64,000 nt of DNA from Carboxylicivirga sp964602515 (GCA_964602515.1 CAZRRJ010000013.1:55564-119563), one strand, 5' to 3'; shown: positions 37,601 to 45,855, counted from the stretch's first letter. The notes: a model not told the origin generated them from the sequence alone. Numbers and translations are program-made.

Positions 37601-39180
37601 ATAATGTGAATGTATCCACAGTTGCAACCAGTAGTCTGGACTTAGGAGATCCACAAACGGCATGTGATTATGAAAAGGTAACTTTAACAAATCCACAGAA
37701 TGATGCTCAAAGTTATAGCTGGTATAAGCTTACAGCAAGTGGTGAAAGCCTGCTGATCGATGATGCTCCTTTGAGTGTTGACGAATCAGGAACATATATA
37801 TTGCACATCAGAGATGTGAATAATTGTGAGGTGTCAGACCATGTTGTTGTTAATTTTAAATCATCTCCACAGATAAGTTTAGGCGATGATAGTGGTGTAT
37901 GTGGTAAAATAAACCTAAAAATAACACCTGATCCATCTTATAACAGGTATCAGTGGAATGATGACCCCTTGCTTAATACAAATGAACTGTTGGTTACACA
38001 AACAGGAAGCTACAAGCTTGAGGTATGGAATGTTGATGGTTGTAGCGCTGAAGATATTGTGAATATAACGGTGTCCGAAACACCTGAAGTGATACTGGGA
38101 GATTTTGTAGTGTGTGCGGGAGAGGAAGTTACCCTGACAGGTCCTTCTGGTGCATATAGTTACTCATGGAATACAGGAGAAACCAGCCAGACTATAACGG
38201 CCTCTAATGGAAAATATATACTTAAGGTAACAGATGCGAATGGATGTTTTACAGAGGCTGAGGCTTCTGTTGTATGGAGATCGGTACCAAAAGTTGATTT
38301 AGGACCGGATATGATCATTTGTCCTGTGGATGAATGGACAATAGATGCGGGTGACGGGTTTGCTTCTTATTTGTGGCATGATGGCTCAACAACTCAAAGT
38401 ATAACAGCCAGCCTGATGGATACTGTTAATATGGTTTATGTTACTGATGCATTTGGGTGTTTTGGGTTTGACAGTCAAACAGTCAAACATAAAGTATCAC
38501 CATTTCTGGAGTTGATTTCAGATACATCTGTTTGTAGTTCAGATACACTTTTGCTAGAGGTGGATTCTTCATTCTTAATGTATGAATGGAGTACAGGAGA
38601 TACACAGGCATTTGTAAAGTTGAGTGAAGAAGGTAGTTATTGGCTGCGTGCTTTTGATGGTTGTACCTGGGCATCAGATACGATGCAACTTGTGCTAAAC
38701 CCAACCCCGGTGATAGCTCATATTGATACTTCTATTTATGCGCAAGTAGCACTGTTCCCAGAAGGAGGTACAAAACCATATTTATATGCCTTAAATGATG
38801 GTTATTACCAGGAAGAGAATGTATTTAGTGATCTTTCGAATGGGGAACATATATTTACGGTTACTGATCAGAACGGTTGTATGGCGATTAATTCATTTGT
38901 CTTGAATAATATTCTGGATATTAAGATTCCACCTGTTTTAACACCTAATGAGGATGGATATAATGATACCTGGGATATAACAGGGCTTGAGAAAGTGCCG
39001 GATTCCATAATCAGAATATTTGATCGCTATGGAAAATTATTAGTCGAATATTTGGCAACAGATCCACCATGGGATGGAAAGTACCTTGGTAAACCTGTTC
39101 CTTCGGATGCCTATTGGTATGTTATTCAGTTAAGGCCTGTTAACAAGACTTTAAAAGGACATATTACCATTAAGCGATAA
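34621..39180 (+). CDS. Giant T9SS type-B surface protein with IgGFc-binding-like domain and Ig/PKD-like repeats
   Basis: This 1519-residue secreted protein has a signal peptide at about 1-20 (LASTINGQ). Residues about 24-460 resemble the IgGFc-binding N-terminal domain (GREFWFAAPDVWEG, GREFFIPSQT). About a dozen Ig/PKD-like modules of about 75-85 residues follow, recognisable by a CEGE.. start, Y.W..G and VTD..GC endings (WSTGEVTQSI, WNTGETSQTI, WHDGSTTQSI). The last about 87 residues (VLTPNEDGYNDTWDI, IFDRYGKLL, PSDAYWYVIQL) are a type-B sorting domain for the type IX secretion system. The PorP/SprF gene directly downstream supports a surface adhesin role. The ligand is unknown. Confidence 0.9.
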   Translation: MKKVVLYLILLMLASTINGQVGREFWFAAPDVWEGNGDAPVVLRVTTFDVGATITVSLPADNNRVLQQKTVLAGSHSAIQLNKSDVENSPANSINNKGILITSTADITAYYDVGSTSNPEKFTLKGDNALGREFFIPSQTIYGNASQYGGNANEKADIVATEDNTTITIIPACDITGHKAGVPYTITLNRGQTYSIECRDISIGAALAGTQINADKFIAVTISDDSVIEDVDSFPCDLIGDQLIPTNAIGYEYVAINTSKAPSSVKNSNTVQKVFVLAIEDNTMVFLNNTSKTVRELNKGETTVFDISDHAVFIYANKRVYAYQVTGLVNTTTTSANEMASAILPSYSCNGSNRVSFTRIFNRDFWVNLVVKRKHTKDFMMYDGSGSDVNFKNYIRSWQTVPGQDTGPEAWVCCAVNMNDLSTGLPYTIENKAGLFHLCVLDESDSRVDDGGTSFGYFSSYNSFWAMGPGQTCYGDQITLEAKDGMLNYQWFSKETGNQVLSTDRTLTVTESGKYWVEAEVQFGGCEVVDSLDVNFLLPEIELGNDTTVCEGEIINYIVGDGFADYLWSNGDKDYQTQFVADGTSSELSLTVTDNMGCTNSDTVNIQVSPVPSITLSATEVCEGSAIRNLTGFDRYEWVFNGVVINIDESQDWIIPEQSGVYTVTAWTSDGCSSTAQIDITVFSLPSFTLGDQFGCEGEAFSVDGPAGYVSYLWSTGEVTQSIVLNSDTDYWLEVTDNNGCTVREDGNVSFIQPIDIDLGQDRDECTGITLSIVNSTDYSDFNWTFEASSNPGTIIQLNPTPPNEYEISNSDVSNSGIYRLEALDINGCKVSDQVDITFHVTNPPVLSLTENLCEGQSVDVVASDGYDSYSWIIDGVARPEYDGMKVIPGVSTAGFYEVESTFGTCVKANYITVETHRLPQVNLPGIFSICDGGEKELSVDSYFSPDNAAFGYMYWNGNSNVRYSDWKTASLTVKTPGNYSVTAVDEFGCQASDNVNVSTVATSSLDLGDPQTACDYEKVTLTNPQNDAQSYSWYKLTASGESLLIDDAPLSVDESGTYILHIRDVNNCEVSDHVVVNFKSSPQISLGDDSGVCGKINLKITPDPSYNRYQWNDDPLLNTNELLVTQTGSYKLEVWNVDGCSAEDIVNITVSETPEVILGDFVVCAGEEVTLTGPSGAYSYSWNTGETSQTITASNGKYILKVTDANGCFTEAEASVVWRSVPKVDLGPDMIICPVDEWTIDAGDGFASYLWHDGSTTQSITASLMDTVNMVYVTDAFGCFGFDSQTVKHKVSPFLELISDTSVCSSDTLLLEVDSSFLMYEWSTGDTQAFVKLSEEGSYWLRAFDGCTWASDTMQLVLNPTPVIAHIDTSIYAQVALFPEGGTKPYLYALNDGYYQEENVFSDLSNGEHIFTVTDQNGCMAINSFVLNNILDIKIPPVLTPNEDGYNDTWDITGLEKVPDSIIRIFDRYGKLLVEYLATDPPWDGKYLGKPVPSDAYWYVIQLRPVNKTLKGHITIKR

Positions 39181-39196
39181 TCAGTGTCATAATATT

Positions 39197-40204
39197 ATGA
39201 GGATTACAGGTGCTGTAATATTATTACTATTTGCAGTTGGAGTGGTAAAAGCGCAGAAATATTACCTGACCAACCAGTACGTGTATGATTTATTTCAAAT
39301 GAATCCTGCAGCCGCTGCATTTCATAAAAACTGTATGACAGCTACCGGAATTTTTCAAAAACAGTGGTTTGGAACAGATCTGGCACCTTCATTCCAGATT
39401 TTTAGCCTGCAAATACCTGTAAAAGGAAATTTGGGCTCTGGATCATATGTATATAATGATAGAAATGGATCATACAAAGAGATGGGTTTTCATCAGGCAT
39501 TTTCATACGAGTTACAGTTAAGTAAATCAAAAGGTAAAGGAACAACAATATCGTTTGGTCTTGCTTTTAGCCTTGAACAGAGTTCAATTAGTTTGGATGA
39601 CCTTCTTGATCCTGAATATTTTGATCCTACCATACTTGGGAGTAATGAAAGTGGTTGGGGGTTTAATGTCAGTACCGGAGCTTTATTAAAATATAATGAC
39701 ATTCATTTAGGAATTGGTATTACTAACTTGTTACCGCAAAATAATTCTTTGTATTTGCATGAAGAAGAACCCCCATTAACAACAGATTGGCATGTGCATG
39801 CCGGAGGGAGTTTTAAGTTTCCTGATAGAGATTTATATATAGAACCTACTTTGATGTATCGTCGAAATATGTATGTAGATAGTCGTTTAGATGCTAACTT
39901 AAAACTGTATATGCCAACACCGGATCCGGATTGGTCAACATGGGGGTTGGTTTCGTATCGTCATACGGCAGAAAAACATCTTGGACGATCTCTTGCTATG
40001 GCATTGACAGGAGGAATAGTCTATAAGGGGGTTAGTGCAGGACTCGAATACCAGTTTGGTTTAACCAAGGCAAGATCAGCTTATGGCAATATGTATCAAT
40101 TGATTATTAATTATCGTATTTGTCATGATAAAAGTAAAAGTGCTATTCCTTGTTCTGTTGTACGTCGTAATAAAAAACACAATTATAAGTATGTGAGTTA
40201 TTAA
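39197..40204 (+). CDS. PorP/SprF-family T9SS outer-membrane protein
   Basis: This 335-residue protein has a signal peptide (1-19, GVVKAQ) and the family start YYLTNQYVYDLFQMNPAAAAFH (N-P-A-A at the first strands), followed by alternating strands as in a barrel. PorP/SprF proteins anchor or export particular type-B cargo proteins such as SprB. It begins 16 bases after the giant surface protein, the usual arrangement, and probably handles that protein. The C-terminus is basic (RRNKKHNYKYVSY), which is uncommon for a barrel. Confidence 0.92.
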   Translation: MRITGAVILLLFAVGVVKAQKYYLTNQYVYDLFQMNPAAAAFHKNCMTATGIFQKQWFGTDLAPSFQIFSLQIPVKGNLGSGSYVYNDRNGSYKEMGFHQAFSYELQLSKSKGKGTTISFGLAFSLEQSSISLDDLLDPEYFDPTILGSNESGWGFNVSTGALLKYNDIHLGIGITNLLPQNNSLYLHEEEPPLTTDWHVHAGGSFKFPDRDLYIEPTLMYRRNMYVDSRLDANLKLYMPTPDPDWSTWGLVSYRHTAEKHLGRSLAMALTGGIVYKGVSAGLEYQFGLTKARSAYGNMYQLIINYRICHDKSKSAIPCSVVRRNKKHNYKYVSY

Positions 40205-40217
40205 ATTATACATATAG

Positions 40218-40305
40218 CCTGCTTAAGAGGATAAGATAAAAGAAACAAAAAGAGGTTCACCCAATAGTTATCAGGTACAATGTAGTATTAATGGGATTAT
40301 ACCAA
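40218..40305. repeat. Possible degenerate inverted partial copy of the intergenic element
   Basis: Compared with the reverse complement of 34387-34460, this stretch shares CCTGCTTAAG, AGG.TCACCC, an ATAG.TATC palindrome core and an end ATTATACC, in the same order. Similarity is weak between the blocks, so it may be coincidence or an eroded copy. Confidence 0.3.
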
Positions 40306-40320
40306 CAAATGATAAAAATA

Positions 40321-40352
40321 AAAAAAGGCTTCCAAAAACGGAAGCCTTTTAT
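40321..40352. terminator. Bidirectional terminator between sprF and gapA
   Basis: AAAAGGCTTCC ending at 40333 pairs with GGAAGCCTTTT (40340-40350), an 11-bp stem with A/T arms that works for both converging genes. Confidence 0.9.
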
Positions 40353-40369
40353 ATGATTGAGAGAATCAA

Positions 40370-41377
40370 TTATTTTACTGATTCCATGTATTCAATTAAT
40401 TCGCATACTTTAGCTGAATAACCCATTTCGTTATCGTACCATGATACAACTTTTACGAAAGTGTCAGTTAAAGCGATACCGGCTTTAGCATCAAATACAG
40501 AAGTTTGAGTTTCACCGATAAAGTCGTTAGATACAACTGCATCTTCAGTGTAACCAAGAACACCTGCTAATTCACCTTCTGAAGCTTCTTTCATAGCTGC
40601 ACAAATTTCTTCGTAAGAAGCACCTTTTGCTAAGTTTACAGTAAGGTCAACCACAGATACATCAGGAGTTGGTACACGGAAAGCCATACCAGTTAATTTT
40701 CCGTTAAGCTCAGGAATAACTTTACCTACAGCTTTAGCAGCACCTGTTGATGAAGGAATAATGTTTTGACCAGCACCGCGTCCACCTCTCCAGTCTTTAG
40801 CTGAAGGACCATCTACTGTTTTTTGAGTAGCAGTAGTAGCGTGTACAGTTGTCATTAAACCGTCAACAATACCAAATTTGTCATGTAATACTTTAGCGAT
40901 AGGAGCTAAACAGTTAGTTGTACAAGATGCATTAGACACGAATGTCATATCGTTAGTGTACTTCTTGTTATTTACGCCCATAACGAACATTGGAGTGTCA
41001 TCCTTGGAAGGAGCTGACATCACAACTTTTTTAGCACCAGCGTCGATATGACCCTGAGCTGATTCTTTAGTTAAGAATAAACCAGTTGATTCAACAACAT
41101 AGTCAGCGCCAACAGCACCCCAGTTAATGTCAGCTGGGTTTCTTTCTGCAGAAACGCGGATCTCGTCGCCGTTAACAATTAATTTACCGTCTTTTACTTC
41201 AACAGTACCGTCAAAGCGGCCATGAGTTGAATCATACTTCAACATGTAAGCCATGTAATCTACATCAATCAAATCGTTGATAGCAACAACTTGAACTGTT
41301 CCTTTAGCTACAGCCTGACGGAAAACGAAACGTCCGATACGGCCAAACCCGTTAATCCCAATCTTGATTTTTGACAT
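40370..41377 (-). CDS. gapA: Glyceraldehyde-3-phosphate dehydrogenase, type I
   Basis: This 335-residue enzyme has the Rossmann start IGINGFGRIGR and the active-site segment SNASCTTNCLAP with catalytic Cys152. Asp35 in AINDLID indicates NAD preference. It oxidises glyceraldehyde-3-phosphate to 1,3-bisphosphoglycerate in glycolysis and the reverse in gluconeogenesis. It is monocistronic, with a strong predicted promoter at 41428-41459 and a terminator after it. Confidence 0.98.
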   Translation of the reverse strand: MSKIKIGINGFGRIGRFVFRQAVAKGTVQVVAINDLIDVDYMAYMLKYDSTHGRFDGTVEVKDGKLIVNGDEIRVSAERNPADINWGAVGADYVVESTGLFLTKESAQGHIDAGAKKVVMSAPSKDDTPMFVMGVNNKKYTNDMTFVSNASCTTNCLAPIAKVLHDKFGIVDGLMTTVHATTATQKTVDGPSAKDWRGGRGAGQNIIPSSTGAAKAVGKVIPELNGKLTGMAFRVPTPDVSVVDLTVNLAKGASYEEICAAMKEASEGELAGVLGYTEDAVVSNDFIGETQTSVFDAKAGIALTDTFVKVVSWYDNEMGYSAKVCELIEYMESVK

Positions 41378-41427
41378 TTTATTGCTTTTTTAAGAATTGT
41401 TTTGATAAGGTCTTCAAAAATGCGTCA

Positions 41428-41459
41428 CAAAAGTAGCGATTCATAATTAAAACGTCAAG
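41428..41459 (-). promoter_or_regulatory. Predicted gapA promoter
   Basis: On the minus strand CTTG (41456-41459) is followed after 20 bases by TACTTTTG (41428-41435), a full match to the -7 consensus and a near match at -33. The distance to the start codon is about 50 bases. Confidence 0.7.
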
Positions 41460-41553
41460 AAAACTGAAAATGATTTTCTTAATAATGTTTAAAATATACC
41501 TTTCATAAATATTCGTTGATCAAGTAGGTAGATAATAGAAGGCTATAAAATAC

Positions 41554-41600
41554 AAAAAGTAATATAAAAGAAGGTAAATAACCTCTTTCATATTACTTTA
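41554..41600 (-). terminator. Terminator after the 42-residue lipoprotein
   Basis: AAAGTAATATAAAAGAAGGT and ACCTCTTTCATATTACTTT form a long imperfect stem. On the minus strand it is followed by TTTTT. It starts 24 bases beyond the small gene's stop, which supports that gene being transcribed. Confidence 0.65.
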
Positions 41601-41624
41601 TTATGCTTTTTCTTACTGTATTAT

Positions 41625-41753
41625 TTATGCTCTTTCAGTATTGTTTTCTACCTCAGTACAACCATATGCAGGACAATCTTCTGTGCTTTTGCATGAACTC
41701 ATTCCCAACATTATTAAAAATAAAACAGCCGCAATCAACGAATTTTTTTTCAT
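41625..41753 (-). CDS. 42-residue lipoprotein
   Basis: The peptide reads MKKNSLIAAVLFLIMLGMSS, then Cys21 as lipobox, then a 21-residue acidic mature part containing DCPAYGC and ending in ERA. The basic start, hydrophobic core and cysteine are a complete type II signal. A terminator follows the stop. I recall short DCPAY-containing lipoproteins in other Bacteroidota, but no function is known. Two further cysteines (27 and 32) could form a disulfide. It was found by reading the gap upstream of gapA. Confidence 0.65.
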   Translation of the reverse strand: MKKNSLIAAVLFLIMLGMSSCKSTEDCPAYGCTEVENNTERA

Positions 41754-41931
41754 TTTTCTATCCTTTACTTAATCTGTAAAAATATAAGATTAACTTAAAA
41801 CCTCAAAAATGTTATAGGTCAACATGTGTATAAACGAGAAAACTTCTTTTGGGTTTCATTTATTTATTCCAACTTGAGGAATTGCTGTTATTTCATAGCA
41901 AAAGGAGGCTTTTTGTAGACAAAAGAAGGAA

Positions 41932-41970
41932 ACAAAGAAGTTTAGTCAACTAAACTTCTTTGTAATTGTC
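41932..41970 (-). terminator. Terminator after the 155-residue acidic protein
   Basis: ACAAAGAAGTTTAG (41932-41945) and CTAAACTTCTTTGT (41950-41963) form a perfect 14-bp stem with a TCAA loop, 16 bases beyond the stop of the gene on the minus strand. Confidence 0.75.
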
Positions 41971-41978
41971 TGACGACT

Positions 41979-42446
41979 TTATGCAGGCCATCTTATTGTT
42001 TCATCATCTACCCATTCCGGACCAATTTGGATTGAAGTAACTTTGTCATCATCCATCCAGATATTGATGTTTTCTTTTTCAAATACATACAATTGTTTGT
42101 CTTCAAAGCCTTCATCTGTCATATCTTCCAGGTCGTATTCACCCATGTCCAGATTTTCAAGCTCAGCTAAGAAATCTTCTTTGCTCATGCCAATTTTAAT
42201 AGCATTGTGAAGAATGAAGTTATCCAATTCAAACGATATCTCTACCAAGCGGTAGTTTTCTTCCTTGTCAAAAGACATAGAAATACCAATTTCATCGTAA
42301 TAAAGAACAGTTGCTTCGGCACCATCTCCGTAGCTTTGAACTTCTGTCTCGTCAGGATCGCCTATGTAATTAGATACTTCATGTTCTTCCATCCCGAATT
42401 TGATGTTGCCGAATCCTATGTGCGGCAAAATGGCTTTTGGTGTCAT
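41979..42446 (-). CDS. Acidic hypothetical protein with two BamE/SmpA-like modules
   Basis: I do not recognise a named family for this 155-residue protein. It has no signal peptide and is strongly acidic. Two halves look alike: FGNIKFGMEEHEVSNYIGDP at about 12-31 and NAIKIGMSKEDFLAEL at about 79-95. Each is followed by a short strand-rich part (EATVLYYDEIGISMSF and KQLYVFEKENINIWMDDD). The G.K.GM...E pattern recalls the start of BamE/SmpA or immunity-type folds. It stands alone with its own terminator. Confidence 0.75.
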   Translation of the reverse strand: MTPKAILPHIGFGNIKFGMEEHEVSNYIGDPDETEVQSYGDGAEATVLYYDEIGISMSFDKEENYRLVEISFELDNFILHNAIKIGMSKEDFLAELENLDMGEYDLEDMTDEGFEDKQLYVFEKENINIWMDDDKVTSIQIGPEWVDDETIRWPA

Positions 42447-42670
42447 TTTTTGTTTTAATATAAGTTATAAAGTTTAAGGGGGTAAATATAAAAAACCCCT
42501 ATGAATTATTCTACTGTTTTTGTATTAAGGTAATGTAATTTGGAATCTTTTTTGTTACATCCAGCTCGAATAGATAGGATTTTGATTTGTTTAAGTTATT
42601 TCCATTTTTAAGTTTACAGTATCGCTCTAAGCCAGTATCAAAATCACTGGTTGTACCTGTTGAGTTTGAT

Positions 42671-42706
42671 TAAAAAATAAGGCAGGCTTTTTGATTGCCT
42701 GCCTTA
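42671..42706 (-). terminator. Terminator after the subtilase
   Basis: TAAGGCAGGC (42678-42687) pairs with GCCTGCCTTA (42697-42706). The A-rich left flank (42671-42677) gives the U-run for the minus strand. Confidence 0.85.
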
Positions 42707-42729
42707 AACTTACTTTATAATTTCAAATG

Positions 42730-43917
42730 TTAATTGTGAGCGATTGGATCAGGATTACCATCAGGATCACCGTTAACATATCCATCAGTGTTTAGATTAT
42801 TGGATATTAAAAGTAATCCACATACATGAGGAGCAGCCATTGATGTTCCGCTAAGCGTTGAATATCCACCATTTTTGTAGGTCGATTCAATACTGTAACC
42901 TGGAGCACAATAATCAACCGCAGATCCGTAGTTTGAAAAATAAGCCCAGTTGTCATTTATGTTCATAGCTGAAATAGTAAAAATGTTAGATCCATTGATT
43001 CGAGCTGGTGAGTGATTGTCTGCATCATCAGATTCATTTCCTGCAGCAAGTACAAACTTACATGTCGCTGATGCGTTTAAAACAGCCAGATCTAATGTAG
43101 TTGATATTCCACCTCCAAGGCTCATATTTGCTACATCTGAAGAACTGGCATTTGCAGCAACATAATCAACGCCTGCTATAACTCCTGAAGTAGTACCGCT
43201 ACCTCTTCTGTTTAATACACGAACAGGAACAACAGTAGCACCTGGAGCAACACCAATTACCCCAACCGAATTATCTAGTGCAGCAACAGTGCCTGCTACA
43301 TGTGTACCATGTCCATTCTGATCATCAGGTGTGTCTTTGGAGCCTAAAAAAACAGCAGCCCTTGTAATATCAACATTTAAATCAGGGTGATCCAAATCAA
43401 TACCAGAGTCAATAATCCATGCTGTTTTACCTACTCCGCTGGTAGAGCCTCCAACCCGGTTTATGCCCCACGGCGTAATTTGTGTTGCTGGTTCTCCACT
43501 ATCAGGCTTACCTTTTATTATTGGTGGAGAAAGTGTAACAATTTGATCTGGTTCAACATTTAGTACATCCTTATCTTCCTTTAATAACAGTGCTTCTTCT
43601 TCAGAAAGCTCCATAGCAAAGCCTTTTAATGCTTTACCATAAACATGTTTAAATGCTTTAGTCTTAATTTTCTTTTTTTTGAAAAGAGCTTCAGTATGCT
43701 CAGTAACTTTTAATTTTCTTACTTTGAAATTTTTGTCATCCAAATCTTCAATGACACCATCTCTATAGCTTACAATATACGTTTGGTAAGATAATCCCGA
43801 ATTTTTGAGTTCTGTGGGTGCGGTTGAAGTGTTTTCTGTTGAGATGTATCCCTTTTCACAGCTAAATGCAAAAAAGGATAATAAAATCAATAAAGGTGTA
43901 ATCTTTAAATTTTTCAT
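42730..43917 (-). CDS. Subtilisin-like (S8) serine protease lipoprotein with I9-type propeptide
   Basis: The protein is 395 residues from the ATG at 43917. The frame extends to a TTG at 43950, but the ATG gives a clean lipoprotein signal with Cys20 (FFAFSC). An inhibitor-I9-like propeptide follows (about 45-130; YIVSYRDGVIEDL, LKGFAMELSEEEA). In the catalytic domain Asp170 (IIDSGIDLDHPDL), His203 (NGHGTHVAG), Asn294 (AAGNES) and Ser359 (GTSMAAPH) form the active site. It resembles aqualysin/proteinase K-type enzymes and should degrade protein outside the cytoplasm. It is monocistronic. The tail GDPDGNPDP resembles a calcium-binding stretch. Confidence 0.93.
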   Translation of the reverse strand: MKNLKITPLLILLSFFAFSCEKGYISTENTSTAPTELKNSGLSYQTYIVSYRDGVIEDLDDKNFKVRKLKVTEHTEALFKKKKIKTKAFKHVYGKALKGFAMELSEEEALLLKEDKDVLNVEPDQIVTLSPPIIKGKPDSGEPATQITPWGINRVGGSTSGVGKTAWIIDSGIDLDHPDLNVDITRAAVFLGSKDTPDDQNGHGTHVAGTVAALDNSVGVIGVAPGATVVPVRVLNRRGSGTTSGVIAGVDYVAANASSSDVANMSLGGGISTTLDLAVLNASATCKFVLAAGNESDDADNHSPARINGSNIFTISAMNINDNWAYFSNYGSAVDYCAPGYSIESTYKNGGYSTLSGTSMAAPHVCGLLLISNNLNTDGYVNGDPDGNPDPIAHN

Positions 43918-44024
43918 ATTCTGGCGATTAAAATTAATAATGTTTTGCAATTACTAATTTTAATCGTACAAAGTCAAGTGTAATTTATATGAATATTCTA
44001 AATTATTAAAATTTATCGAAAATG

Positions 44025-44696
44025 TTATTTCTGCTTATAAGCAGTTTTAAGGTTTTTCAATATTGTAAAGCCCCTGTCTACATCTTCGTCATTTACAATT
44101 ATTGTAAATTCGTTAGTTGTAGAAATAACTTCTTTTATATTAATGCCTTCCCAGGCAATAGCTTTTAATATATGGTAATAAAAACCAGTTACAGCTACAT
44201 TAGCGGCTGGCAATTTGAGGGTAATTGCTGATAATTCATCCTGCTTTAATATACATTCTTCACTAGCAAAATGTTTCTCCACATACGCTTCGTAAGCTGA
44301 GCTAACAACTAAATTAGATTCAAAAACACCGCGTACAAGTGTATAAAATACATCATGATGATTGCTGATTTCTTGCATCACTTTTGTATGGCTGTTAAAG
44401 ATGGTGTTACTATTTCTAAAGGTATAGTCCGTTAGGTTTGAGCGGACTATTATGTCGCCCAGCGATTCAAGTAATTTCTGAAGATTCTTATTAAGGGAAT
44501 AGTCCAGTTGTGGTGCTAAACGATTCAAAGCCATTACAATTGCACCTTGCTTTACGGGTTTTTCCGTTAGTTTTTCAACCATCGGTTGTATTTGTCGTGC
44601 CAATGATGAAATGTTAAGAAGACCTTCACATAAAGCTTCAATAACAAACGGTTTAACTTTTATAACTGATTCAACGGCTTGACTAACTGTTTTCAT
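44025..44696 (-). CDS. Stand-alone ACT-like domain protein, divergent from dapA
   Basis: This 223-residue cytoplasmic protein has a helical first part (1-160; VKQGAIVMALNRLA, FRNSNTIFNSHTK). Its last about 65 residues read like an ACT domain of aspartate kinase (NVAVTGFYYHILKAIAWEGI, STTNEFTIIVNDEDVDRGF). It has no kinase or other catalytic domain. It is divergent from dapA across 208 bases, so a sensor or regulatory role in lysine/aspartate-family amino-acid synthesis is possible. That is inference; the ACT assignment is by pattern only. Confidence 0.7.
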   Translation of the reverse strand: MKTVSQAVESVIKVKPFVIEALCEGLLNISSLARQIQPMVEKLTEKPVKQGAIVMALNRLAPQLDYSLNKNLQKLLESLGDIIVRSNLTDYTFRNSNTIFNSHTKVMQEISNHHDVFYTLVRGVFESNLVVSSAYEAYVEKHFASEECILKQDELSAITLKLPAANVAVTGFYYHILKAIAWEGINIKEVISTTNEFTIIVNDEDVDRGFTILKNLKTAYKQK

Positions 44697-44800
44697 ACAT
44701 ATTTAAATTTTATACAAACATAGGTATTGTTAAGAAATTAACAAAGAGTTATAAAAAAGTTTTTTTTGTTGAAAAATTTCCTTTAATGACAGGAGTTCGA

Positions 44801-44808
44801 TATTTTTG
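44801..44808 (+). promoter_or_regulatory. Possible -7 box of dapA
   Basis: TATTTTTG matches TAnnTTTG, 20 bases after TTTC at 44777-44780 (imperfect -33). It would give a 5' leader of about 90 bases. Confidence 0.4.
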
Positions 44809-44904
44809 AAACCATTAATTGGTCATTTAAGGCAATTATCAATATTCTGAATTTGTTTTATGGATGAGAGATTGTTTTTAAATACCGAAAATAACAATTA
44901 GCAG

Positions 44905-45795
44905 ATGAAAGAATTTGATTTGAGAGGCTCAATTGTGGCAATTGTTACTCCTTTTAAAGGGAATGGAGAAATTGATGTAGATTCATTTGATCAACTTATA
45001 GATTGGCACATTGAAAATGGGACTGATGGAATTGTGGTGTGCGGCACAACAGGAGAAACACCTTCTTTAACCGGCGATGAAGATGCTTTTTTAATTGAAC
45101 GAACAGTAAAGCGTGTAGGTGGAAGAATTCCTGTTATTGCAGGAACGGGGAGTAACTCAACACAAGAGTGTATAAAATATACAATGAAAGCTGAGGCAAT
45201 AGGAGTAGATGCGGTTTTGGTGGTTGGTCCGTATTATAATAAGCCAACTGAAAAAGGTATGTATATGCACTTTGCTGCGGTTGCTGCGGCTGTTGATGTA
45301 CCAATTATTTTGTATAATGTACCATCGCGTACGGGCTCTAAAATTTCAGTAAGTAATACTATCCGGCTAGCAAAAAACTACAGAAACATTGTGGCTATTA
45401 AAGAGGCATCAGGCGATTTGGCACTTTTGACAGAGTTGGTTGCTCAACGTCCTGAAGGTTTTAAAATTTATAGTGGAGATGATTTTTTAGCAGCATCGGC
45501 CAATGTTTTGGGTGCAGATGGTTGTATTTCTGTAGTTGCTAATGTTATACCGAATGAGTTTGCTCAGTTAATGAAGGTTTCTATGGAAGGGAATGTTCAG
45601 GAAGTTAATGTGTTGTTTTATAGGTATCTTAAATTGATGGATTTGATGTTTGTTGAATCGAATCCGATACCAGTTAAGACTGCATTAGCTGAGATGAAAA
45701 AGATTCAGGAGGTGTTTCGGTCACCAATGTGTACAATGGAAGAGAGCAATAAAATTTTATTGCAGGATCAATTAAGAAAGCTAAAAATAATTTAG
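44905..45795 (+). CDS. dapA: 4-hydroxy-tetrahydrodipicolinate synthase
   Basis: This 296-residue TIM-barrel enzyme of the DHDPS family has Schiff-base Lys166 in IVAIKEASGD, Tyr137 in YNVPSRTG and the Thr pair in CGTTGETPSL. It condenses pyruvate with aspartate semialdehyde, the first step specific to lysine and diaminopimelate synthesis. It is single, with a terminator after it and a divergent ACT-domain gene before it. Length and motifs are those of true DapA rather than N-acetylneuraminate lyase. Confidence 0.96.
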   Translation: MKEFDLRGSIVAIVTPFKGNGEIDVDSFDQLIDWHIENGTDGIVVCGTTGETPSLTGDEDAFLIERTVKRVGGRIPVIAGTGSNSTQECIKYTMKAEAIGVDAVLVVGPYYNKPTEKGMYMHFAAVAAAVDVPIILYNVPSRTGSKISVSNTIRLAKNYRNIVAIKEASGDLALLTELVAQRPEGFKIYSGDDFLAASANVLGADGCISVVANVIPNEFAQLMKVSMEGNVQEVNVLFYRYLKLMDLMFVESNPIPVKTALAEMKKIQEVFRSPMCTMEESNKILLQDQLRKLKII

Positions 45796-45820
45796 ATATT
45801 TTAGTTGTTGGATTGAATAA

Positions 45821-45855
45821 AAAGGGCACTTCAACGGAAGTGTTCTTTTTTTTAA
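45821..45855 (+). terminator. Terminator after dapA
   Basis: AAAGGGCACTTC (45821-45832) pairs with GAAGTGTTCTTT (45837-45848) with one G-U pair and an AACG loop, followed by a run of T. Confidence 0.85.
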
